NCBI GenBank assembly: GCA_018713005.1
Contig: DVFX01000070.1
Coordinates: 1 to 38,882, forward strand
Source of the DNA: Scatomorpha gallistercoris
GTDB taxonomy: Bacteria > Bacillota > Clostridia > Oscillospirales > Oscillospiraceae
Direction of reading: 5' to 3'
Length of the DNA stretch: 38,882 bases
Below the pieces are notes generated by a model. The model did no database searches. It saw only the letters and a program-made list of their open reading frames with translations, and was not told where the DNA came from. The position numbers and the translations under genes were made by a program. This document shows positions 7,200-15,811 of the stretch, one piece after another (the first letter of the stretch is position 1; each line of letters begins with the position of its first letter).

Positions 7200-7773
7200 C
7201 AGCGGCCTCGAGCTCATCGCGGGTATAGAGCGCGCCGAGCACGTCGCGCAGCGCCCCTCCCTTTAGCTTGGCGGGCAGACCCAAGCTGGATAGCAGGGCC
7301 GCCCTGAGCTCCGTGGAACCCTCGCGCCCCATCAAGCCGAGCTCATAGAGCTCCGCCGAAGTGACGTCCCCCCTGCCCTGCGAGGCGCTCTGTCCGTCCA
7401 GGGTGGCTCCTGCGCGCCGCAGCGCGTCAGCAAGCACCTCGGGCTTCATCCCCTCCACGCCCAGAGTACCGGCCCGCGAAGCCGTCTTTTTGCGCTTCTC
7501 GCGCCCGGGCACGTCGGGGATATATGCGTGCTTGACCAGGGCGGGGTCTATCGCCCCCTTGAGATAGCCGCGAATCTGGAAGCCGGCGGCGTCGCTGTCT
7601 GTGAGTATGACCAGGCCCCGGGCCTCGGCCAGGCGGCGCAGGAGCTCAAGCTTCTCGCGGTCGTTGAACACGCCGAAACCGCCCGTCTCTATGATTACGG
7701 CGTCGAACACCTGGCTGAGCGTATCCTTGTCGTAGCGGCCCTCGCAGACGATGACCTCACGCACGCTTATCAC
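7174..7773 (-). CDS. rnmV: Ribonuclease M5 (TOPRIM domain)
   Basis: A 199-residue protein with a TOPRIM fold: EGRYD at about 9-13 supplies the conserved glutamate, and LTDSDAAG carries the DxD metal motif. RNase M5 matures 5S rRNA in Bacillota. I set the start at GTG 7773, which overlaps the holA stop (GTGA) and has GGTGGAG 5 nt upstream; the longer frame inside holA is spurious. The family often lies next to ksgA, but here it follows holA in a coupled pair. Confidence 0.85.
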   Translation of the reverse strand: MISVREVIVCEGRYDKDTLSQVFDAVIIETGGFGVFNDREKLELLRRLAEARGLVILTDSDAAGFQIRGYLKGAIDPALVKHAYIPDVPGREKRKKTASRAGTLGVEGMKPEVLADALRRAGATLDGQSASQGRGDVTSAELYELGLMGREGSTELRAALLSSLGLPAKLKGGALRDVLGALYTRDELEAAVRRLASPL

Positions 7774-8816
7774 CGGCACTCCACCGCCAATCTGAGCAGC
7801 AGCTCGTTCAAGCGCTCCTGCGCGTCGCCGCCGGAACTCTTCATGGCGTAGTCGGTCTCGACGCATAGCTCCACTGCACGGCGCAGCCCGTCAAGGCTGA
7901 ATCGTCTGGCGCTGCCGGTGAGCTTGTCATAGGCGAAGCTGCTCTTGGCTCCCGTGCATTTGACAACGAAGTCGCGCCCAAGGCGTTCCTCCTGCGCCAG
8001 CCGGGCCGCGTAGAGACGGCGCATCTGGTAGCTGAGCGCGCCGAGGATGAGCAACGGCTCCTCCCCCATTGCGACCAGGTCGCTCATGCAGCGCGCCGCG
8101 CCGTCATAGTCGCGTCCCGCAATGCAGTCCGTCATGTCGAAGGCCCTGGTCTCCGGGATTCGGAAGGCGAGACGCTCAACGTCCTGCACGGTTATCTCCT
8201 CTCCCGGCGTACCGGCGGCTATCTTCTCAATCTCGGGCAGCAGCGCGCCCATCAGATTCCCGCTGGCATAGATTAGCGCCTCGCAGCCGTCGCTGCCGAT
8301 GCGCTTGCCCAATGCTGCGAAGCGCCGGCGCAGCCAGTCGTTTAGGGCGCTGCCGCCCTGCTCGCGGAAGTCTATGTCGCGGGCATATTTTTTCAGCATC
8401 TTTACGGACTTCAAGCGTCCGTCCGGCTCGCTTTGCCCACGGTTTATGAAGGCAAGCGTGGCATAATCCGGCACGTCCGACACTATGCCCTCCAGGGCCT
8501 TGAAGTCCGAGTCCTTGACGTGGTTGATGTCGTAGCCGCGCACGAGCGTGAACGTGCGCTCCGTGGCAAACGGCAGCGCGTTCACGCTGTCTGAGAGCTC
8601 CTGCATTGAGAGCGACGCCCCGTCAAGCTCCCTGTATGAAAAATCGTCCCTGCCCTCGGGCAGGCAGGCGCGCGTGAGCTCCTCAACAAAGCGCGAAAGG
8701 AGGTAATCCTCCTGCCCATGCAGCAGGTACAGCCTTGCAGGGCCGGAGCGTTTCAGCTCACGGCTTATTTCCGCGTAGTTGAAGCTGTCCTGTTGGCGGA
8801 ATGCTTTTCTGGGCAT
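7770..8816 (-). CDS. holA: DNA polymerase III delta subunit
   Basis: A 348-residue protein with the usual HolA pattern: an N-terminal RLYLLHGQEDYLL start of the AAA+-like domain, ITVQDVERL-type hinge and a C-terminal helical domain ending in LNELLLRLAVE. The delta subunit opens the beta clamp during clamp loading. Full length. AGAGGAGG lies 6 nt before the ATG. The last 4 nt overlap the rnmV start. Confidence 0.92.
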   Translation of the reverse strand: MPRKAFRQQDSFNYAEISRELKRSGPARLYLLHGQEDYLLSRFVEELTRACLPEGRDDFSYRELDGASLSMQELSDSVNALPFATERTFTLVRGYDINHVKDSDFKALEGIVSDVPDYATLAFINRGQSEPDGRLKSVKMLKKYARDIDFREQGGSALNDWLRRRFAALGKRIGSDGCEALIYASGNLMGALLPEIEKIAAGTPGEEITVQDVERLAFRIPETRAFDMTDCIAGRDYDGAARCMSDLVAMGEEPLLILGALSYQMRRLYAARLAQEERLGRDFVVKCTGAKSSFAYDKLTGSARRFSLDGLRRAVELCVETDYAMKSSGGDAQERLNELLLRLAVECR

Positions 8817-8837
8817 CGGATACCTCCTCTCTGTTGT

Positions 8838-8876
8838 GCCGCCGGCTCACCGGGCCCTGGCCCTCAGGCCGGCGGC
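8838..8876 (-). other. GC-rich hairpin between the HIT gene and holA
   Basis: A 9-bp perfect stem (GCCGCCGGC/GCCGGCGGC) with an inner GGGCCC/GGCCC pairing. On the minus strand it lacks a T-run, so it may attenuate or protect the transcript rather than terminate it. Confidence 0.4.
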
Positions 8877-8885
8877 AGTTTTGAA

Positions 8886-9230
8886 TTACAGCAGCTTTTC
8901 TGCCATCTCGGCGCCGGCGAGTATGTGGAAGTGCAGGTGGGGTACGGTCTGGCCCGCGGCGGGTCCGGAGTTGGTGATGACGCGGAAGCCGTCGCTCAGC
9001 CCCTCCTGGGCGGCAATCTTGGCAATGACTTCAAAGCAGTGCGCTACTGCGGCGCTGTTGGCCTCAGTAATCTGGGCGGCGCTGTCGGCAACGTGCTGCT
9101 TTGGTATCACAAGGATGTGAGTCGGCGCCTGGGGATTGATGTCCCTGAAGGCAAGGACGCTCTCATCCTCGTACACCTTGTTGGACGGGATCTCTCCCGC
9201 CGCTATCTTGCAAAACAGGCAGTCTGACAT
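8886..9230 (-). CDS. HIT-family nucleotide hydrolase (HinT-like)
   Basis: A 114-residue protein with the catalytic histidine triad HLHFHIL near residues 98-104 and the N-terminal CLFCKIAAGEIPS typical of HinT/protein kinase C inhibitor-like proteins. It hydrolyses adenosine phosphoramidates and similar AMP conjugates. AAGGAGG is placed well before the ATG. Confidence 0.93.
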   Translation of the reverse strand: MSDCLFCKIAAGEIPSNKVYEDESVLAFRDINPQAPTHILVIPKQHVADSAAQITEANSAAVAHCFEVIAKIAAQEGLSDGFRVITNSGPAAGQTVPHLHFHILAGAEMAEKLL

Positions 9231-9321
9231 GATTTTACCTCCTTATTTTCCCGGGCAATAAGCCCATTCCACTCGCCGGCAACGGCCTCACCTGAAGCCG
9301 CCCGGCCTCAAATCAAGGCAA

Positions 9322-9340
9322 GGAGGGCGCGAGGCCCTCC
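9322..9340 (-). terminator. Hairpin just after alaS
   Basis: A 7-bp stem (GGAGGGC/GCCCTCC) with a 5-nt loop lies about 10 bp past the alaS stop. The following minus-strand sequence (TTGCCTTGATTTG) has only scattered T, so termination may be partial and the HIT-holA-rnmV genes may be read through. Confidence 0.45.
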
Positions 9341-9350
9341 CTGCACGTTA

Positions 9351-11999
9351 TTACTCTTTCGAGAGCCCAAGCTTCATGGCGACAAAGTTGTCGACCATGG
9401 CCAGGGCATTGTCGAGCATGAGCAGGTCGTGTCCGCCGCCCATGGCGCTGTCGGGCTTGCCGCCGCCCTTGCCGCCGGTGAGCGCGGTTACCTGGCGGAT
9501 GATGTCGCCGGCCTTGACGCCCGCAGCTACGGCGTCCTTGCCGCAGACGGCCAGGAAGGTTATTTTCCCGTCCTTGACAGAGGCAAGCACGGCCACAATG
9601 CCGGGCTCACGCTCGCGCAGGAAGTCGCCCATGCGGCGCATGTCCTCTCCGCCGGTCTCGGGGATGGTCACGGTGACGACCTTCAGAGCACCCACAGCGT
9701 GGCCGGAGGTGATGAAGTTCTCAATCTCGCCGGAACGTATCTTGTCCTGGAGCGCGTCGACGCGGCGGCGCATCTCACGCAGGTTGTCCAGCGCGGCCCT
9801 GGCCTTCTCGACCACCTCGTTGGGGCTGGTCTTGAGCATGTCTGCCATGGCAAGCAGCTTGCGGTTGTTCTCCTCGTTCTCGCGGAAGAACTCCAGGCCG
9901 GTGACGGCCTCGATACGCCTCACTCCGCTGGCAACGGAGAACTCGCTCTCTATTCTGAAGGGGCCGACCTTGGCGGTGTTGTCGACGTGGGTACCGCCGC
10001 ACAGCTCGCTGGAGAAGCCCCCCATCGTAACGACGCGGACGCTCTCGCCGTATTTCTCGCCGAACAGGGCCTGTGCGCCCCTGGCGCGCGCAGCCTCGAG
10101 GTCCATAACCTCGGTGCTGACGCCGTCTCCCGCGAGAATCTCATGGTTTACTATGCGCGCGACCTCGAGCAGCTCCTCGCCGGTCATGGCGGAGAAGTGG
10201 GTGAAGTCGAAGCGCAGCCTGTCGGGCTCGACGAGAGAGCCCGCCTGATGGACGTGATCGCCCAGGACGCGGCGCAGCGCGGCGTGGAGCAGGTGCGTGG
10301 CAGAGTGTGCGCGCATAATGGCGGTACGGCGCTCGGCGTCTACGACAGCCTGGACGTTCTCGCCCAGATGGAAGCTGCCGCGCGTCATGGTGCCGGTGTG
10401 CAGGTACTTGCCGCCCTTGGTCTTTTGCACGTCGGTGACAGTGAACTCGGCGCCGCCCTCGCCCGTGATGACGCCGTGGTCGGCCACCTGGCCGCCCATT
10501 TCGGCGTAGAAGGGCGTTTTATCCAGCACTACGCTGCCCTCGGTGCCCTCGCCCAGCTCGCCGGAGAGCTCCCCGGCGGCGATAAGCGCCTCCACCGTAC
10601 CAGTGTCGGAGAGGGTGTCGTAACCGGTGAACTCGGTGGGTACGTTGTCGAGGCCCAAATCCAGGCCGGCCCAGCCGGAGATATCTCCGCGGGCGGCGCG
10701 GGCGCGCTCACGCTGCTCTGTCATGAGCTTATCGAAGCCCTCCGTGTCGGCGGTCATACCGGCGTCGGACAGGATATCCTCAGTGAGGTCGAGCGGGAAG
10801 CCGTAGGTGTCGTAGAGGCGGAAAGTGTCCTCTCCGGACAGCACGGTCTCGCCCTTGGCCTTGAGGCCGTCCATGAGCTCGCTGAGTATCTTCATGCCGC
10901 CGTCGATGGTGCGGGCGAAGCTCTCCTCCTCGGTCTTGATGACGCGGGTGATGAAGCTCTGCTTGTCCACCAGGTCGGGATAAGCGGTGCGGTTTTCGTG
11001 GATTACGGTCTCGCAGACTTTGTAGAGGAAGGGCTCGTTGACGCCCAGGAGCTTGCCGTGACGGGCCGCGCGACGCAGCAGGCGGCGCAGGACGTAGCCG
11101 CGCCCCTCGTTGCTGGGCAGGACGCCGTCGCCGATGAGGAAGGTGGCGCTCCTGATGTGGTCGGTGATGACGCGCAGGGACACGTCGGCCTTCTGGCTCT
11201 CGCCATAGTGCGCGCCGGTGAGCTCGCTGACCTTGTGGGTGATGTTCATAACGGTGTCGACGTCGAAGAGGCTGGGTACATCCTGGCAGACGCAGGCTAG
11301 ACGCTCAAGTCCCATGCCGGTGTCGATGTTCTTATGGGCGAGCTCGGTGTAGTGGCCCTGGCCGTCGGAGTTGAACTGGCTGAAAACGTTGTTCCAGACC
11401 TCGATGTAGCGGTCGCAGTCGCAGCCGACAGTGCAGTCGGGCTTGCCGCAGCCGTACTTCTCGCCGCGGTCGTAGTAGACCTCGCTGCACGGGCCGCAGG
11501 CGCCGGTGCCGTGCTCCCAGAAGTTGTCCTCGCGGCCGAAGCGGAAGATGCGCTCGGGCGGGATGCCTATCTCGTCGCGCCAGATGGCGAAGGCCTCGTC
11601 GTCATCTTCAAAGACGCTCGGATAGAGGCGGTCGGGATCCATACCCACCCAGTCGGGGCTGGTAAGGAACTCCCAGCACCAGGCTATGGCCTCGTGCTTG
11701 AAGTAGTCGCCGAAGGAAAAGTTGCCCAGCATCTCAAAGAAGGTGCCGTGGCGGGCGGTCTTGCCTATGTTGTCTATGTCGCCGGTGCGCACGCACTTCT
11801 GGCAGGTGCAGACGCGGCGGCGCGGGGGAATCTGCTCGCCGGTGAAATACGGCTTGAGCGGAGCCATGCCGGAGTTTATCAGCAGCAGGGACGGGTCGTT
11901 CTGCGGCACTAGCGAGAAGCTCGGCAGGCGCAGGTGCCCCTTGGATTCAAAGAAGCTCAGAAACATCTCCCTGAGTTCGTTAAGCCCGAAAGCTTTCAT
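9351..11999 (-). CDS. alaS: Alanyl-tRNA synthetase
   Basis: An 882-residue enzyme with the class II catalytic core (N-terminal KGHLRLPSFSLVP, the RHGTFFEMLGNFSFGDYF signature at about 84-101), the editing domain with HSATHLLH and the downstream CGGTHV motif, and the C-terminal DHHA1/oligomerisation region (GGGKPDSAMGGG). It charges tRNA-Ala and clears mischarged Ser/Gly. GGAGG precedes the ATG by 7 nt. The promoter is only about 40 bp upstream, so there is no room for a T-box leader. Confidence 0.97.
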   Translation of the reverse strand: MKAFGLNELREMFLSFFESKGHLRLPSFSLVPQNDPSLLLINSGMAPLKPYFTGEQIPPRRRVCTCQKCVRTGDIDNIGKTARHGTFFEMLGNFSFGDYFKHEAIAWCWEFLTSPDWVGMDPDRLYPSVFEDDDEAFAIWRDEIGIPPERIFRFGREDNFWEHGTGACGPCSEVYYDRGEKYGCGKPDCTVGCDCDRYIEVWNNVFSQFNSDGQGHYTELAHKNIDTGMGLERLACVCQDVPSLFDVDTVMNITHKVSELTGAHYGESQKADVSLRVITDHIRSATFLIGDGVLPSNEGRGYVLRRLLRRAARHGKLLGVNEPFLYKVCETVIHENRTAYPDLVDKQSFITRVIKTEEESFARTIDGGMKILSELMDGLKAKGETVLSGEDTFRLYDTYGFPLDLTEDILSDAGMTADTEGFDKLMTEQRERARAARGDISGWAGLDLGLDNVPTEFTGYDTLSDTGTVEALIAAGELSGELGEGTEGSVVLDKTPFYAEMGGQVADHGVITGEGGAEFTVTDVQKTKGGKYLHTGTMTRGSFHLGENVQAVVDAERRTAIMRAHSATHLLHAALRRVLGDHVHQAGSLVEPDRLRFDFTHFSAMTGEELLEVARIVNHEILAGDGVSTEVMDLEAARARGAQALFGEKYGESVRVVTMGGFSSELCGGTHVDNTAKVGPFRIESEFSVASGVRRIEAVTGLEFFRENEENNRKLLAMADMLKTSPNEVVEKARAALDNLREMRRRVDALQDKIRSGEIENFITSGHAVGALKVVTVTIPETGGEDMRRMGDFLREREPGIVAVLASVKDGKITFLAVCGKDAVAAGVKAGDIIRQVTALTGGKGGGKPDSAMGGGHDLLMLDNALAMVDNFVAMKLGLSKE

Positions 12000-12037
12000 G
12001 TGTCAGCCTCCATTTTTCTTCGCATTTGCGTCATACT

Positions 12038-12066
12038 ATAATATACGTCTTTCGACGTTTCGTCAA
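12038..12066 (-). promoter_or_regulatory. Promoter of alaS
   Basis: On the minus strand TTGACG (plus 12061-12066), a 17-bp spacer and TATTAT (plus 12038-12043). The spacer holds an ACGTC-GAAA-GACGT inverted repeat that could be an operator. Confidence 0.7.
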
Positions 12067-12169
12067 GTGGTGCGTCAGCGCGAATACGGCGGCGGGCACG
12101 AATCAAAAAAACAGATCGTCTCTTGCGGAAGCCTTTCAGCAGCTGCATATGTCCTCAGGCACAGCCGCC

Positions 12170-12652
12170 TCACTTCATCAGCTCGCGGCACTGCTTGGCG
12201 GATAGGTGCTCAACAGTGAAATCCAGCGCGTTCAGCGCGGCCCACCCGCGCTTTATCTCGCCCTCGACGTCCTCGGCGCTCACATTGGGGCAGTACTTGG
12301 CGCACAGCAATTCAGCCACGCGGCGCTTGTCCGCGTCGCCGGTGAGCTCACGCACCCGCCCGAAGGCGATTGCGCTCCTGTAATGCGTAGTGAACTCCTC
12401 CTGCACCACGTCGTCTGCATCTACGACGGTGAAACAGGCCTTGTCGCAGGCCCTGACAGCGTCGAGCTTGTGGCCGGATCTGGCGCAGTGCATGTATATG
12501 TGGCCGTCGGCATAGACGTAGCTGATGGGCACTCCATAGGGGTATCCCCCGTCGCCCAGGACACACAGCACGCCGCTGCTGCCCCGGTTGAGTATTGCCT
12601 CCGCTTCTTCGCGCGCAAGCTGCTGTCTGGCCCTGCGCATTTCTCTGAACAT
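12170..12652 (-). CDS. Pyridoxamine-phosphate-oxidase-like flavoprotein (NimA-type)
   Basis: A 160-residue split-barrel flavin-binding protein: MRRARQQLAREEAEAIL start, GVLCVLGDGGYPYGVPISYVY strand pair, HCARSGHKLDAV and the FGRVREL element, as in the putative 5-nitroimidazole reductase / PNPOx-like family of anaerobes. It likely binds FMN or F420-like flavin; the substrate is unknown. AAGGAGG sits 8 nt before the ATG. It lies downstream of dapB after a hairpin. Confidence 0.85.
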   Translation of the reverse strand: MFREMRRARQQLAREEAEAILNRGSSGVLCVLGDGGYPYGVPISYVYADGHIYMHCARSGHKLDAVRACDKACFTVVDADDVVQEEFTTHYRSAIAFGRVRELTGDADKRRVAELLCAKYCPNVSAEDVEGEIKRGWAALNALDFTVEHLSAKQCRELMK

Positions 12653-12749
12653 AGTATACCTCCTTGTTGTGAACTGCGTGTTCCCCTCGCCGCCGGAAGC
12701 CGGCAGGGCTTTCCGGAGAAGGCAGCGTCACCGCCCGGGTTTGCGCCGA

Positions 12750-12775
12750 CAGGCGCGCCGGAAACGGCGCGCCTG
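12750..12775 (-). terminator. Perfect 11-bp hairpin after dapB
   Basis: CAGGCGCGCCG/CGGCGCGCCTG with a 4-nt loop lies 7 bp past the dapB stop. There is a TTTTG on the plus side but no T-run on the minus side, so as a terminator for dapB it is uncertain. Confidence 0.5.
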
Positions 12776-12782
12776 TTTTGCA

Positions 12783-13544
12783 TTACATATCTCCCAGGAG
12801 GTCGTCCATGTCGTAGAGGCCCGGCTCCTTGACGGTGGCGATATACCTGGCGGCGGCGATGGCTCCGGAGGCGAACACGTCGCGAGAGAGCGCGCTGTGC
12901 TTTAGCGTGAACACCTCGTCAGCGCCCGCGAACATGACCTCGTGTTCGCCGACTATCGTCCCGCCGCGCATGGATGAAATACCTATCTCCTCACGGCGGC
13001 GCTTCTGCCTGACGCTGTGCCGCTCATAGACGTATTCGCTCTCGTGCGGCAGGCTCTCTGCCAGGGCGTCGGCCAGCATCAGCGCGGTGCCGCTGGGCGC
13101 GTCGAGCTTGCGGTTGTGGTGACGCTCGAGTATCTCGACGTCGAAGCTCCCGCCCAGGACGGCGGCGGCGCGCTTTGCCAGACGTATCATCAGGTTCACG
13201 CCCAGCGACATGTTCCCGCTCTTGAAAAGCGGCACGTGCTTACTCGCGGCGTCAATCTCGGCGAGCTGTTCATCCGAGTACCCGGTGGTGCAGAGCACGC
13301 CCGGTACGCCTCGCTCGACGCAGAAGGCCAGTATGGCCGTGAGGTTGGCGGGGTTTGAGAAGTCTATCAGCGCGTCGGCCTCGCCGGAGTAGGCTTTGGG
13401 CTCGGAGTAGACGCGAAAGCCGTTCATCTCCTTCGGAGTGCGGTTGAAGCCGCAGACGGTCTCGACGTCGTCCATCCCGGAGCAGAGCTTGACGACGCTC
13501 TGTCCCATGTGGCCGTTGCAGCCGGAGACGATTATCTTTAGCAT
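12783..13544 (-). CDS. dapB: 4-hydroxy-tetrahydrodipicolinate reductase
   Basis: A 253-residue enzyme with the nucleotide-binding GCNGHMGQ at about 8-15 and the catalytic ERHHNRKLDAPSGTA block. It reduces HTPA to tetrahydrodipicolinate in the lysine and meso-diaminopimelate pathway. GAGGT precedes the ATG, which lies 11 bp past the dapA stop, so the pair is one operon. Confidence 0.96.
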   Translation of the reverse strand: MLKIIVSGCNGHMGQSVVKLCSGMDDVETVCGFNRTPKEMNGFRVYSEPKAYSGEADALIDFSNPANLTAILAFCVERGVPGVLCTTGYSDEQLAEIDAASKHVPLFKSGNMSLGVNLMIRLAKRAAAVLGGSFDVEILERHHNRKLDAPSGTALMLADALAESLPHESEYVYERHSVRQKRRREEIGISSMRGGTIVGEHEVMFAGADEVFTLKHSALSRDVFASGAIAAARYIATVKEPGLYDMDDLLGDM

Positions 13545-13555
13545 GGCGTTCTACC

Positions 13556-14449
13556 TCAGACGGTGGCTATACCCAGAGCGTGCATGCTCTCGATGAGCTG
13601 GGCTTTGGTACCCTCGGCCATATCCACGAGCGGCAGGCGGAGCCTGCCGACGTTCAGCCCGGCGAGGTTCATCGCGGTCTTTACGGGGATGGGGTTGGTC
13701 TCAATGAAGAGCTTGTCGAAGAAGTCCGCGAGGCGAAAATACTCGGCCGCAGCGGCCTTGAAGTCCCCGTCGGAGCAGAGCTTACACAGCTTCGCCACGT
13801 CGGCAGGTATGATGTTGGAGGCCACGGAGATGACGCCGTAGGCGCCAAGGGCCATCATCGGCACTGTGTCGGAGTCGTTGCCGGACCAGAACGCGAGGTC
13901 GTCGCCGCACATGCTGCGGGTGAGGGCGTACTCGGCTATGTTGCCGCTGGCCTCCTTGACGCCGTTGATGTTCGGGTGGGCGGATAGCGCCTTGTAGGTA
14001 GCGGGCTTGATGCCGATGCCGGTGCGCGAGGGCACGTTGTAGAGTATCATCGGCACCTTGACGCGGTCGGCAACGTAGCTGAAGTGGGCGATGAGACCGG
14101 ACTGGGTGGTCTTGTTGTAGTAGGGTGTGACCATGAGTATGCCGTCGGCGCCGATACCCTCGGCGTGTTTGGCCTGCTCAAGCGCATGCTCGGTGTTGTT
14201 GGAGCCCACGCCGACGATGACCTTCATGCGTCCGGCGCAGCGCTTTACGGTGAGCTCGGCGAGCTTGTTGTGCTCCTCTGCGGTGTGGGTGGGGTTTTCG
14301 CCGGTGGTGCCGCAGACGAGGATAGCGCTGGTACCGCCCTCGTACTGCATCTCCAACAGCTCTTCATACTTTGCGTAATCCACTCCGTTATCTGTGTACG
14401 GCGTAACTATCGCGGTGCACGAACCCGTGAATATCGGTGTCTTGGCCAT
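13556..14449 (-). CDS. dapA: 4-hydroxy-tetrahydrodipicolinate synthase
   Basis: A 297-residue aldolase of the DapA/NAL class with GTTGENPT, the tyrosine motif YNVPSRTG and the Schiff-base lysine in NGVKEASG. It condenses pyruvate with aspartate semialdehyde. Start at ATG 14449, which has GAGGAGG upstream; a longer frame begins 30 bp earlier but without a site. Confidence 0.96.
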   Translation of the reverse strand: MAKTPIFTGSCTAIVTPYTDNGVDYAKYEELLEMQYEGGTSAILVCGTTGENPTHTAEEHNKLAELTVKRCAGRMKVIVGVGSNNTEHALEQAKHAEGIGADGILMVTPYYNKTTQSGLIAHFSYVADRVKVPMILYNVPSRTGIGIKPATYKALSAHPNINGVKEASGNIAEYALTRSMCGDDLAFWSGNDSDTVPMMALGAYGVISVASNIIPADVAKLCKLCSDGDFKAAAAEYFRLADFFDKLFIETNPIPVKTAMNLAGLNVGRLRLPLVDMAEGTKAQLIESMHALGIATV

Positions 14450-14528
14450 GATTATCCTCCTCTTTGTTATAGTTTCCAAATTCCTTATATCCGTGTACTT
14501 GCCGGGCTAAACGGCTCCGTTCTGCGCT

Positions 14529-15614
14529 TTATTTCCTCGTGATATACCCCTCGGCGGCGAGCAGCTCGGCGAGCTCTACGGCCCCGCCGGCGGCGCCGCG
14601 CAGGGTGTTGTGGCTCAGGCAGACGAACTTGTAGTCGTACTGGCTGTCGGGCCTCAGACGGCCTATGCTAATCTGCATGCCGTGCTCGTTCATGCGGTCG
14701 AGCCTGGTCTGCGGGCGGTCGGGCTCCTCGAAATAGCGCAGGAACTGCTCAGGGGCGCTGGGCAGCTTGAGCTCCTGCGGGCGGCCCTTGAACGAGGCCC
14801 AGGCGGCCTTCATTTCGTCCATGGAGGGCGTCTTGTCGAAGGAGCAGAAAACCGCGGCCATGTGGCCGTTTGCGGCCGGGACGCGCAGGCACTGCGCGGT
14901 GATGTCCGGGCGCACGGCGTTCTCTATGTGGTCCCCGGCGACGCTGCCCCAGACTTTCATGGGCTCTCGCTCGCTCTTTTCCTCCTCGCCGCCTATATAC
15001 GGGATGACGTTGTCAACCATTTCGGGCCAGGTCTCGAAAGTCTTGCCCGCGCCGGAAATGGCCTGGTAAGTGCACACCAGTATCCTGTTTAGGCCGCAGT
15101 CAAGCCTGAAGGGGCTCAGGGCCGGGACATAGCTCTGTATGGAGCAGTTGCTCTTGACGGCGATGAAGCCGCGGCTTGTGCCCAGGCGCTTCTTCTGCGC
15201 GGGGATTATCTCCAGGTGGCCGGGGTTGATCTCGGGTATGACCATCGGCACATCCGGCGTCATGCGGTTCGCGCTGTTATTGGAGACCACGGGTGTCTCG
15301 TGCTTGGCATAGGCCTCCTCGAGCGCGAGGACGGCGTCCTTGTCCATGTCCACGGCGCAGAACACGAAGTCCACCTCGCCCGCCATGCCCTCTACGTCGG
15401 CCGCGTCCTTGACGACTATGCCCTTGGCGCACTCGGGCATGGGCTCGTCGAGAGCCCAGCGCTTCCCGGCTGTCTCCTCGTAGGTCTTGCCCGCGCTGCG
15501 CGCGCTCGCGGCAATGGCCGTGAGTTCAAACCAGGGGTGATTGGCAATCAGTGTGACAAAGCGCTGGCCCACCATTCCGGTGCCGCCTATTACGCCCGCT
15601 TTCAGTTTCTGCAT
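14529..15614 (-). CDS. asd: Aspartate-semialdehyde dehydrogenase, archaeal/fungal type
   Basis: A 361-residue enzyme with GGTGMVGQRF near the start, the catalytic cysteine in KSNCSIQ and GAGKT. Length and sequence fit the archaeal/yeast-like subgroup rather than the shorter classical bacterial Asd. It makes aspartate semialdehyde for DapA. Start at ATG 15614 with GGAAGG 7 nt upstream. It is followed by dapA and dapB, so all three steps are in one minus-strand cluster. Confidence 0.94.
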   Translation of the reverse strand: MQKLKAGVIGGTGMVGQRFVTLIANHPWFELTAIAASARSAGKTYEETAGKRWALDEPMPECAKGIVVKDAADVEGMAGEVDFVFCAVDMDKDAVLALEEAYAKHETPVVSNNSANRMTPDVPMVIPEINPGHLEIIPAQKKRLGTSRGFIAVKSNCSIQSYVPALSPFRLDCGLNRILVCTYQAISGAGKTFETWPEMVDNVIPYIGGEEEKSEREPMKVWGSVAGDHIENAVRPDITAQCLRVPAANGHMAAVFCSFDKTPSMDEMKAAWASFKGRPQELKLPSAPEQFLRYFEEPDRPQTRLDRMNEHGMQISIGRLRPDSQYDYKFVCLSHNTLRGAAGGAVELAELLAAEGYITRK

Positions 15615-15685
15615 AGCAAGACCTTCCTTTCGCCATACGAACATCATATTCGCAGGTTGGTTAAATAATGCCGGGTACGCCGCGC

Positions 15686-15714
15686 TTGCAATTGTCAGCC
15701 CGTGCTACTATAAT
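15686..15714 (+). promoter_or_regulatory. Promoter of the SpoIID-like gene, with a palindromic -35
   Basis: TTGCAA (15686-15691), 17-bp spacer, TATAAT (15709-15714). TTGCAA is its own complement; read on the minus strand it is 17 bp from TTATTT (plus 15663-15668), a weak -10 for asd. Confidence 0.65.
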
Positions 15715-15811
15715 AGTAAGCAGACTGTCGAAGTCCGGCGAAACATTCCGGTTTCACATTATCATATCACTGTGGTCTCTTTCAGTCAACAAATCGTTAA
15801 AAGGTGAACAA

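Noticed and set aside
9429..11300. 623-codon open frame on the plus strand
   Set aside because: Shadow of alaS on the other strand; composition is repetitive Ala/Gly/Val/Leu with no domain.
12000..12169. T-box leader for alaS
   Set aside because: The promoter lies only about 40 bp upstream of the start, too close for a T-box, and no T-box motif is visible.
15615..15811. Lysine riboswitch upstream of asd
   Set aside because: The region is too short and has no lysine-aptamer-like helices; it holds two divergent promoters.
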